Below the pieces are notes generated by a model that was not told where the DNA came from, did not search any database, and saw only the letters and a program-made list of their open reading frames with translations. From Aptenodytes patagonicus (Eukaryota; Chordata; Aves; Sphenisciformes; Spheniscidae), in the NCBI RefSeq assembly GCF_965638725.1, contig NC_134950.1, positions 143,149,636-143,213,635 on the forward strand: a DNA stretch of 64,000 nt, in the 5' to 3' direction. Both the position numbers and the translations under genes were made by a program. Position 1 is the stretch's first letter. Each line of letters begins with the position of its first letter. Positions 31,235 through 42,200 of this stretch are shown here, piece after piece.

Positions 31235-34200
31235 ATAAGTCTGTTTTGGAACGGTTACTGTTTTAATCCTTGCTCTGTTTTCTTACAATTGTAAGTAATA
31301 ATTTACCTTGAGAATAATGCAGAACATTTCTGAGGCCAGTATTACATGTGTTCCTAAGTGACACAACAAGGCTGTCATTTGAATTCTCTGACAACCTGGA
31401 ACTGTACTTACTTCAGCAAATCGTACTACCTTGCTGATACATTGACTGATCACTTTCAGCTCTCATTGACTTTGTAGTGCTCAGAAGATACATGTGTTAG
31501 GTACTGGCGTTCCCAATCTGGCTATCTAAAAGAGAGAAGTGTGTGAAATGAGTATTTAGTTTCTCGGGATCAGATAGGAACTAAGGAGTAAACGCGGTTT
31601 TTCCAGGAGATATCCTCCCTCCTTGAAGCATTGTATCTTAGTCTTTTAATATCTTAGTATTTAGCTTCCACCTTCTATTACAAGGGGACAAATGTTTTGC
31701 CCAGACAGTAGCCTCATTTACTAGCTGTGTCCTGATTAAATATTGAGTGAGTCACCCAGTATGAAATACTATCACTATGCATTATCATGTAGATACACCA
31801 GAGGGCAGGATTTAGATAGCATAAATATCTTTATAGCTTACATAAATTGAATTCAGCAACTAAATGATCCTTTTGATACATTTATTGCAATCTGATTTTA
31901 AAAAGGCATATAATCGTGGCTTTAGTTACCTGGTGTATGAATAACAATGGCACTGAATTAAGATATATCTAGTATTAGGAAAAGTGGTTTTTAAAAACTG
32001 TTTGAAATACTTCAAATTGCATCCATTAGCTATGTCTCCTAGCCAGGAAAAAATCTACCAGTCTTTATAGTAACTATTGTCATTCTTACTGAGTGAAGAG
32101 CACACTGGGGAAAAAAAAAAAGTAAATTTAGAGCAGTCAATTTTAGTTAATATCGTCGACCAAACTGATCCACAGTGTAAGTCCTTTGACATATTACATT
32201 CATGTACTATAGAATAGTCACCTTCTTTCATACTTTTATAGATCTGTATCACATTCGCATTCGGTTGTGGCTTTCCAAGCTACATAATTTACTTTGTCTG
32301 TCTTCATACAGAAGCTATCTCTTATCTTTGTCAGCTTTCTCTGTTTCTTTTTATTTGTTCTTTACCATTTTTGAGTTGCAGTAATGAGAACAGCAGGAAG
32401 TATTCAAGGAGGATAGGTATTGTACCAGGAAAGCAAGGTGATACATGATTTTTTCCAATAGAAGAGGTGACCTAGCATGAATGCAGGAACTAAAGGCTTT
32501 TTAACTCGAAATTCAATAGCAACATAAGATGAGTTTTGCAGATAAAACTTTGTATTGCAGACCAGAGCTTTAGTATGGTCATGTAATGAGTGCATTTAGA
32601 CAGATTCAATAGTCCTGAGACCTAGATGTACTCAGCATCTAGGTTCAGAGTGTGTGGTTCAGAGCAGCCATTGAAACACTGCTGTACTTACCAAGAAGTA
32701 TTAGTTGTGTTAAAAACAATGCTGTAAATCTGGAGGCATTACTTCCATCAAATTTGATTTCTAAGTGAATATAAAGCTATGAAACTATATACTGGCAAGA
32801 CTAGTGAAAAAATAAAACTCTGAATTGTAAATCTATAATCCTGTAACAGAACTGTCAAGATCCTTATTGTACTTCTAAAGCACAGTAAGTAGTGAAAAAG
32901 AGCTTAGGCTGTTTCCAGAGACCAATTATACACAACATGTAACAGATCTACAGATTTTCTATCCAGAGAAATACAACCAAAGTTGACCCCATTGCTATCT
33001 GAATACTGGATGTTTGTGAGAACTACCAGGTTATATGTCTGTTTGACCAGTCAAATTGTTACGTCTAAAAATCATAAATGTTAACATTTTCTGATCTCTG
33101 CCAGATGAGAGTCATGTTTGCAGGTCCAAAAAAAGTGAGAAATGTTTGAACACAGCTGGAAATCCATTCACTTAATTCTGTTTTGGCACATAGTGCAGAT
33201 AAACCTTGAGGACTGCTGGAAAAAGCATTCTCCTATAGCTGACAGTCTGTTTCTGGATGGATAGGCTGTTTACAAGTCTTGACCTAAGCATGCATAAGGG
33301 TAAGAATAAGTATGTAAACAGTATGAGTGATCCCTGTGACTAATTTGTTGCTAATGAAATGCTTAATCATCACTGTTGTGTCTGATCCAACAGATGCTGG
33401 ATGCTGCCAGTAAGTATCATTTATATATGGCATTAACAGATATTTAGTGCAAAAGATTGTATTCCCTTGAAACTCTTTAGTCTCAGTTTGTATAACGAAG
33501 GCAACATTTATTTAATGAAGACAATTAACGTCAATGGAAGTGACACATGCTCATCCATCATCTGACAGGAGATGATGTAGAGGTGTGTAGGAAGGAGGCC
33601 TTTCAGGAGCAGCCTGCAGCTGCTGGGACAGCTAATCCTTCCTTGGTTGCACTGGGGAGTGTGAGCGGTGGTGGCACATACGATTTTTTTCTGTTAGCAG
33701 CATGTTCCTCCAGTACATTTCTTGTTAACAGAGCATTGCACAGGCTGACAATTCTGTGTACGAATGGTACTATGTACAACCATATGACAGATGAACAGCT
33801 CTCCCATGCAACCAGATTAGCGTTATCTCCATCTTTGCTAAGAGCTAAGACCTCACCGAGTTACTTAGTATGTGTTGTCTCACCCCTTAAATAAGTTAAA
33901 GTTACATATGCTGTCATATTCGTGGCTCACAGCACACATGAACAGATTATGGGTGTTTGCAAAGGTGTGATTTTCTCTGAATGTCTTTTTAAAAAGGGAT
34001 CTACCCTTGGAGAAGCAGAAAGTTGGTACTTAAGAAAGTGTTTGGTCTAGCAATAGGGGAGGCCTTTCTCCCAGGCTAGATGAAGGGTGCTTCTACTAAC
34101 CTGAATGAAGGCAGAGACTTTTTAATGCTCACTGGTCAGTGATGCCCTATTCTTTTTCCCCCTGTTCTTTCCCCTGCACCAAAATTTTAATGAAATCAGC

Positions 34201-34681
34201 AGGAAGTGTACTCTGCTACTTAAAAGCTCAATGTACTCTGCTTACTTAAAAGCTCCTAGTTAGCGTATTCCATTGCTGTTATTTAAACACCAAGTGAAAA
34301 GCAAAGCAGGCATGGTTTCTGTACAGTTTTCTACAAGGGAACTGCAAAGAGACAGGAAAGTGTGATTATCTACACCATTTTAAAATGGCAATGGTTTGTG
34401 AAACACCACTTGCTTCAGTGTTTGTGGCCAAGGAGATCAAACTTTGCAGTAACTGTCTGATTTAGAAGAAATCCTATGCTATAAGATATTCAGTTACATT
34501 GCTATTAGGGTCTGTAACTGTACCAAAAATAAAAAATGAGGATTTGATTAGTGAAGTTTAAGTAATTAATTCTTTTTCCTTGTAGTTTTTCATACTGCAG
34601 AATTTGAAGGTAATATGAATTTTAGAATGTTACTCTCCTCAGTGGATTGCTTCTTTCCCTCCCTGCTTATAACTGTTTTAA
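31235..34681. other. Non-coding DNA, no gene seen
   Basis: The stretch is AT-rich without recognisable coding or mobile sequence. A 25-bp tandem duplication near 34207 is listed separately. A string near 32418 reading GIVPGKQGD resembles a collagen fragment but is too short to call. Confidence 0.45.
34207..34256. repeat. Two-copy tandem duplication, unit about 25 bp
   Basis: TGTACTCTGCTACTTAAAAG is followed directly by a second copy with one inserted T. This is a small local duplication. Confidence 0.75.
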
Positions 34682-34686
34682 CTTCC

Positions 34687-35281
34687 TGTCGTGGCTTAAC
34701 CCCAGCCGGCAACTAAGCCCCACGCAGCCGCTCGCTCACTTGCCCCTGGTGGGATGGAGGAGAGAATCAGAAGAGTAAAAATGAGAAAACTCGTGGGTTG
34801 AGATAAAGACAGTTTAACAGGTAAAGCAAAAGCCACGCACACAAGCAAAGCAAAGCAAGGAATGCATTCACTCCTTCCCATCGGCAGGCAGGTGTTCAGC
34901 CATCTCCAGGAAAGCAGGGCTCCATCACGCGTAACGGTTACTTGGGAAGACAAATGCCGTCACTCCGAACGTCCCCCCCTTCCTTCTTCTTCCCCCAGCT
35001 TTATATGCTGAGCATGACGTCATATGGTATGGAATATCCCTTTGGTCAGTTGGGGTCAGCTGTCCCAGCCGTGTCCCCTCCCAACTTCTTGTGCACCCCC
35101 AGCCTACTCGCTGATGGGGTGGGGTGAGAAGCAGAGAAGGCCTTGACTCTGTGTAAGCCATGCTCAGCAGTAACGAAAGCATCCCTGTATTATCAACACC
35201 GTTTTCAGCACAAATCCAAAACATAGCCCCATACTAGCTACTAGGAAGAAATTTAACTCTATCCCAGCCAAAACCAGCACA
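34687..35281 (-). mobile_element. Solo LTR of an avian endogenous retrovirus, minus orientation
   Basis: On the plus strand the element runs TGTCGTGG...CCAGCACA and is flanked by perfect CTTCC target duplications (34682-34686 and 35282-35286). Read on the minus strand it begins TGTGCTGGTTTTGGCTGGGA, the same start as the LTR at 528-1078. Both copies contain TGACGTCA (here 35015-35022) and the AGCTGACCCCAACTG region. No internal retroviral sequence adjoins it. The perfect target duplication suggests a younger insertion than the copy in RPA3. Confidence 0.9.
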
Positions 35282-35286
35282 CTTCC

Positions 35287-38200
35287 TTCAAGAAGCATCT
35301 AACATTTGTATCTAGATTTATGAAATGTGCCTTCCAGTACAGGAAGTTGTTTGATAAACAATGAAACTAACACTGGCTTTCTTTGGGTCCTACATCCCCA
35401 CACTCCCAGCCGTACAACAGTAACCTCAGATTTCCTAGTATTTCCATTTCTTGCAATGCACTCAGGTACTTCTCCAGTGCTTGGAGTCCTCTTTTGCAGT
35501 ACTTCTGCTCCCTTCCCACTTTACTTAAGTTTCTTGTCTTTATTCCCGTTCCCTGTCCTCACTGCTCTCACCACGCCTACCAGCCACCCATGTCTTTTCC
35601 CTCTGTTTTGGTAAGAGTTAGCAAATGACATGTCTGGTTTGCAACCTTGGGCTCTGATTGCCAAGCTCATGAGTTCATCTGGATTGAGCAGCCGGTGGAG
35701 GAAACTCACATAAGGGCTGACCTCTCTTTGCCATGTGCGTGTGTGTCAGGGGGTGGTGGTGGTAGATGCCACCAAGCGCTGCATTCACTACACAGCTCCT
35801 GTTTCTTATTAAAGGTGCACAAACTTAGTATCTCTGTTTTAAATCCAGTAGAAAGTAGCCAAAGAACTCAAAGGCTGACTGCATGAAATTCACTTAGGTT
35901 AGGAAAGAGGGTCTCAGGATTCTGCAGGAGGGGAAAAAAGTTTTCCCCACCTTGTTTAGTCTGCCGTAGGGAAAATATCCCCCATTAATTTGAACAGATT
36001 TGGTTTTATATGGGTATAGTAGATAGACTTCTGCAGGCATAGTTCAGTGGATTTATAATCACAGAAGGCCGGTGTTTGCTACTTGTGTACTTATAGAAGC
36101 CCTTCTTGTTGCCTTAGGCTTAGGGAATCACTAAATGGCTTTAATATTTTCCCTTTTGCATTTTTAATTTAGCATATGAAACCACATTAATGTTAATCTT
36201 TTGATTTATAGTTACTCTTTTTTTCTTTCTGTTTCTCTATTTTCCCCATAATAAAATCTGGATCGTAGCAAATCATCAGCCTTGTTAATGAAATTTCTTG
36301 ATCAGGAGTCCGGGAATTCTCTGGGAGCAAGTATTTGCACTCTACCATGTTGTGCTCTAACAGCTTTCGAAAGGGCATGCTGTAAGCTGTGCTTGACGCG
36401 GAATAAACAGATGTGCTTTAGCATTTTTTGGAAAGTTGAATGCCTTCAAGAAGGACATATCAATGGCAATTGATAAGCATGGTATTCACTCTATTTCTAC
36501 TAAATAACCTGATTAAATCTGCAATATCAAAATCAAAGTTTAGAAATTCTGTATTCTCTGCCTTTTCCTTTTCATCTTTCAGATGCACTCTTCCTACAAA
36601 ACTAAAAAAGCAGAAATTACTTACAGAGAATGCAAAGCATCAACTTTCATATTTTTTGGGGAAGACAACAGTTCCTAAGCTTTGGCACTACTTACCATGC
36701 TGAAAGTGTCTTGTGGGTAATGAGAGGTACTCATTTCACCGAAAAACTTCCATCAGGTGCTGGAACAAAAATAGCGCACACAGTCTTTGGGTTTATAAAC
36801 ACAAAAAAGCAATGAATAGACAACATTACTGTCCTACAGAATTAGCTACTGAACCTGTTTTTGGTGTATATGTTTAAAAGTAGTGTCCCAGACATAAGCT
36901 ACCAAGGTGATCTCAAGTCTAGAAAATCTGTCTTGAGAAAAGTTAAAGGGTGCAACTTCCATGGCATTTAGGCAGATTTTTTTTAAAGCTATTCAGTACA
37001 GTTGGATCGTTAATAAAGAACTATTTATACATTTTCAATCCTATGTTTTCGATGAAAGATTGGATCTCTGCCAAAAAACCTGCTTCAGTCAAAACCATCT
37101 TTTTATGTTGTGTTTTTGAAATGCCCAAATTATTCATAAATTTTTTAATCTATAACTGAAACATTTCAATGCTTAATCACATAGCAGTGCAGGGACCTGA
37201 TTCATCCCAGTGATGAAGCCCGAGTCCTTCCTTCTGCAGCACCATGCGAAGGAGCTCTCCATTCTGTCCTGCCACCAAGGCACCGAGGGATGTCTTGCCT
37301 GGTAGGCATTGCCTGTCCAGAGGCTGGGCGCTGAACCTTCTGCTGGGTGTCTGCACAAAACTCCCTCAAGGTATGTCACGATTCCTTGAGACTTACCATT
37401 GGCATACTTTCTCTCACCCCGATTTTTTACTTAACACTGTGACAATACAATTTTACTCTGAAGCCTGCCATTAGATAGAGCAAATATAATTTGCATGCAG
37501 CATGCTGAGAGCTACCTAAATGACAGTCCCCTTTTAGATACCCTGTCTGTGTCTGACCCCTCAGAGGATTTAAAGAGCAGAAAGAATTTCTGAGGAAAAC
37601 AGCTCAGAAAGACTTTTTTTTTTTTAAGTTGCCTTTTATTATTGTAATTGCTAATGCAATTACCACCTTTGAGACATGTTCATGATCCTGGCAGACTCAC
37701 AAACCATCGGGTCAGAATTCAGTTCTAGCCTACAAATGATAATGTACTAATCTCACATCTCTGATCTAGCCAGTGCTGCAACATTAACATGGACAAGCTG
37801 AAGAGGTGTGGCTGGCAAAGTGGTGGGTAAAGATGCAGTTTGTCTAGAAGTGAGTTTTTTAATGTAAAAGGTCAGTTACTTAAAATGGGAAAACACTCGT
37901 GCTCCCAGACTGACACTATCCCTTTAATAAAATGGCTTGGTCTCCCACTCAGCCCTGGCTAAGTGCCTGACTATCTTCATTTAAACTTTGGCCAACTAAA
38001 CAGCAATAATGGACCATAAAGGATCTAGATGCAAGGTAGAGCCATTTACAAGTGGATAGGCTATTTATTTACAGATTGCTTTATTTTTGTAAACAAAACA
38101 TATTTTCCAGTATGACCTACTGGACATATTTTCTACACTGACAGCTTATTCAATCCACAATTTGCTTTTTGAATGCCTTCAAAGGTAAGAGACTTAGTTA

Positions 38201-39074
38201 TTTCCTTTCTGTTTTTAGAGGACTGCGCTTAGTGTGCTGTCTGTGTATATAACTGCTTGATGGACTTGACGATTTAGGAAGAATGTTTAAATTTAAATAT
38301 ATTGTCTTTGTTATTAATAATATGTAAAATGAATTATTGTAAATTGCAGGCATTTTTTGTAAATCAGTTTTAATGGGGTTCAGTTTTCCCTAGAGATATG
38401 TTGAATCACTGACTTAAATGTTGTAATGTTCGTTTTATTAGTGTATACAGTCATTGTAATAGAATATTGTCTTTATGGAAAATACTGCACACATTCTGTT
38501 ACAGCCATGTAACATTAATAATACATTCATGTATTGAATTTCATTACTAAGCCCTTGTTTCTTAGAAGAATAAGTTGTTCATACTGCTGCTCCAGACCTA
38601 GGTAATATATCTGCATCCCAAAACACCCAGATCTTTGTTTATTCCTAACAATTAGGGATTTCTAGAAACAAACTGTATTCTGTGTTCTCTATAATATTCC
38701 TGCTAATTTAATATAATTAGTTTAATAGCAAAGTATGTTAATAGCAATACACATTAGTAACAATTTCTTTTACCCTTCTTTGTTAGAGGGTAAAAGCACT
38801 GGCTTTTTTTAAGAAAGAAAAGGAAGCACTGTGTTTGTTCTACCCATATTTCTTCTTTAATAAAACAGGTTCTAATATACATATGAGCTACAGTTGGGCT
38901 TGTACTGGCTGCTATGCTTAAATCAGCTACCCAGTGTCTTTTTATAATCATTTTTTATATGTTGTCTCTAGAATTGTGCTTCCCACAAATGTGTATTCTA
39001 TATGTAAAGTATCTGTATTTATTTATTTGCACCTATTAATGAAGTATTCACAGGTGGTTTTTTACTTTTAACAG
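35287..39074. other. Non-coding DNA upstream of the first COL28A1 coding exon
   Basis: I see no recognisable gene. A GC-richer island at about 37180-37375 stands out from AT-rich flanks but gives no recognisable protein in any frame. A 5' non-coding exon of COL28A1 may lie in this interval or further upstream. Confidence 0.4.
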
Positions 39075-39228
39075 GAAGGAGTTGTCTAATTTGGGATCAA
39101 AGTCACTATGTGGAAAAAACATTTTTTCTTTTGCTTTTTACTTCTGGCTGTGACAACAAACCAGATAGTATATGGGCAAAACAGAAAGAAAGGGAAGAAG
39201 TCTTATTCTCTCGTGCAAAAAGATGAAG
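39075..39228 (+). CDS. COL28A1: COL28A1 first coding exon (signal peptide); coding from 39108
   Basis: A TTTTAACAG acceptor ends at 39074, so this is not the transcript's first exon. After 33 bases of 5' UTR the ATG at 39108 opens a hydrophobic signal peptide (FFFCFLLLAVTT) and a basic stretch (QNRKKGKK). The GTAAAA donor starts at 39229, in phase 1. Confidence 0.88.
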
Positions 39229-42200
39229 GTAAAACCATTTTCTTAAAATTTCTGATTGACCATGTTGTATGTCTCCGCATATTTCAGGATCATTAGCTAG
39301 TGATTGACAACTTATGTATGCATTTATAAAGTGTGATTTATTTTGATTATGAGGCCTGGAAAATACTGTGGTGACATTTACTTGGTCATGGACTCCAGTT
39401 TGATCTATGATTTTCATTGACACGCGTATCTCTCTTAAGATAAATGATAAGGAGTCTAAGTTTTAGTTTGAAATTGCATGTGGAAAATTTTGTATAGAGA
39501 GTCAACTAAAATGCTAAAACAATCCCATCAAGACCCGAATTTGAAAGTTTTTGTCTGTAGACTGTATTTAATAATACTGGTATGAATTAAAGTAACTTAA
39601 ATTTAGTTACTTGACTTCAGTAGCATTTCTTGGCATTTACAGTGAAATTTATCCTTAGAATTTTTACTGGGAAGACAGAGGAATCCTTGGGGAAATGATT
39701 TCAGGATTGGGATTGTTGCAGAGAATTATCTGAAAGCTGTTGTGCAGGTGTGCCCATCATTCATAGATTTAACTTTCTTGTTCCATTACAGGTGATACGT
39801 GTCTCGTTGATATAGTCTTTATCTTGGACAGTTCAGAAAGTGCCAAAAACCAGTTGTTTGATTTACAGAAGAATTTTGTTCAAAACTTAACTGACAGTAT
39901 TTTCCAGATGAAGCCAGTTAAGTCTCAGAAGTATAATGTCAAACTAGCAAGTATGCAGTTCAGCAGCACAGTCAGCATTTATCATCCCTTTACAGCCTGG
40001 AAAAACGTGCAGAATTTTAAAGAGAAAGTCGAGTCTCTGGGCTTTATTGGCCATGGCACCTACTCCTATTATGCAATTTCCAATGCCACTCAGCTGTTTA
40101 AAACTGAAGGTCGTAAGAGAAGTGCGAAAGTGGCTTTTTTGATGACTGATGGTGTGGATCATCCAAACAGCCCTAACATCCAGGGTATAGCCACAACAGC
40201 TAGGAGTCTTGGAATACATTTTTTTACCATTGGCCTTTCTAAGAAAAAAGTCCAAGAAGAAAAATTGCGTATGATATCTGGTGATTCAGCCTCTAAACAC
40301 ATCTTATGCCTGGATGATCAGAACCTGATAGTTGATGTAGCATTGGAACTGGTAAGTAATGCTGATGTTAATCTTGTCACGCGTCTATCCATGTCAGATT
40401 TCATTTAGCTTTGATAAGTAAGTCCTGAAGGCAGTGCAGAGGTTTTTGTGGTGCGTGTCTCTGCTACATCCAGAGTCAGGACAGAGGGAGCTTCCTCCTC
40501 CCAGCCGCTCTCCAAGGAGTTGTGTGCTTGGACAATAATAGCTCAGCTGCACTGATCACTGATGGAGGGACAGGGTATTTCCCAGCACACAGAGTGTGTC
40601 TCTGAGCGTATGATAATACTTTAGAAAGTAACTTGTTCTCATGCGTAAGGCTGATAAAATCACTGAGTCCTTCCCCTATATATTATGTTAGTAGAGTCTT
40701 CCATAGTAAGGCCTTTCATTAGGAAGTCTTTTTATATTCCCCTTGTTAGCATTGTTTTTTAATATTGTCTATTTAGCTGTCCCATTACATCTCATTTGTT
40801 TTCTGATCATTATGGGTCACATGAAGTAATCCCCTCTTCCTACCGGAGAACCCTTTTTCATACAAATAGTTCCACAGACTGGTTCTTACCACTTTGAGGA
40901 AAGGATGAAGGATGAAGGTATTCACATTCTTTACCATTCACCTTGGAAATTCTGTAAACTAGAGAGGAAAAAGGGTTAAATTAGTACTCTGTTAAATTAA
41001 ATCTATATGAAAGTAATATTTTTCTTTTCTTTTCAGGAAGCCTTGCTTCAGAAGCAGGTAGGGTTTTTGAGTTTTGTGTGTTTTGATTACTCTTATTCAT
41101 ACTAGATCTCCTGATGTCTGCTGCTTCTATAATGCCACAATACTCCAGGATTAATCAGCCTTCCTTCCCTGAGTAAAGTTTCCGACCATGATTGCTTTTA
41201 TTTTAACTTTCATCCATTTCTTCCATCCCTTCTGAGAAATCTACAACTTCTGTCCATTAGTGAGTAGTATCAACAGTAAGACATAAAGAACTCTTCCTAC
41301 CAGAGTGGAATAGGACTAGTACAGCACATGCAAATTCATTAGTGATCTCATTAGAAAACTATAGCAATGTCAAAATGCTCCAAAAATTATGTAACATTTC
41401 ACGGTACTATATACTATGTATATGCTACCTTAAATGTTTGTAGTTACAGTAGTAACAGATTTGTTTGGTTTTGTTATAAATAAATCAAGCAACTGATTTT
41501 GATTGGGCTATACAGAAGTATAAGCCCAATATATATTATCTTATAAGCCAAATTGTATATTATCTTATATAATGTTGATTATATAAGAAATATATATATT
41601 AGAAGATCATTTATTTCCTGTTATTCCACTTTTATGTTCTCTAGTCTGTGGCTAGGCAAAAACAGAGTTTATGCTTTAAAAATTTGAAATAATGGCTTTG
41701 AAAAATGTTCTCCTTAATGTTTCTGTTAACCTTGTAGTGTATGCGGAAGAACTGTGGGTGTGAAAAGGGAGTAAAAGGAGACAAAGGTGATTCTGTAAGT
41801 ATGCATTCATTTGAAAAGCCTCCAGAATTTGAATTGTAATCATTGAGATCAGTGTTGCACAGTATTTTAATTGGTTACTGTGTCTGTAAAAAGCAAGACG
41901 TTAGCTGTGCATGTACTGCAAAAAGAAGTGATGTATCATAGCATATCACTGTGAAAGGCCACTGTTACAGGAGCTCAGAAAAAAATCTATCCATAATCAC
42001 ATACCATCTTGGAAATATATTATTGGGTAATAAAACACTGTGGATAAATAGGTACATGATTTTGAAGCCCAAATCAAAAAGTTATTCTCGAATCTCGCAA
42101 TGGGGAAGGAAAGGTCCATTAGACAAAGGTTTACTTCCACCAGCAGCTTCTATCTGTGTAAGGGATAAAGGTTCAAAAGACTGAGGGTGATGGCATATAT

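Noticed and set aside
32415-32444. GIVPGKQGD string as another collagen relic
   Set aside because: Only two or three Gly positions, no splice sites, and a stop follows at once. It cannot be told from chance.
33547-33894. 115-codon plus-strand open frame
   Set aside because: No domain, no promoter or splice context, and no recognised relative.
33985-34015. GSTLGEAES after AAAAAG as a possible collagen exon
   Set aside because: Glycine spacing is not three, and the acceptor and donor are poor.
39106-39423. Minus-strand 105-codon frame over the COL28A1 signal-peptide exon
   Set aside because: It is a shadow of the opposite strand with no family resemblance.
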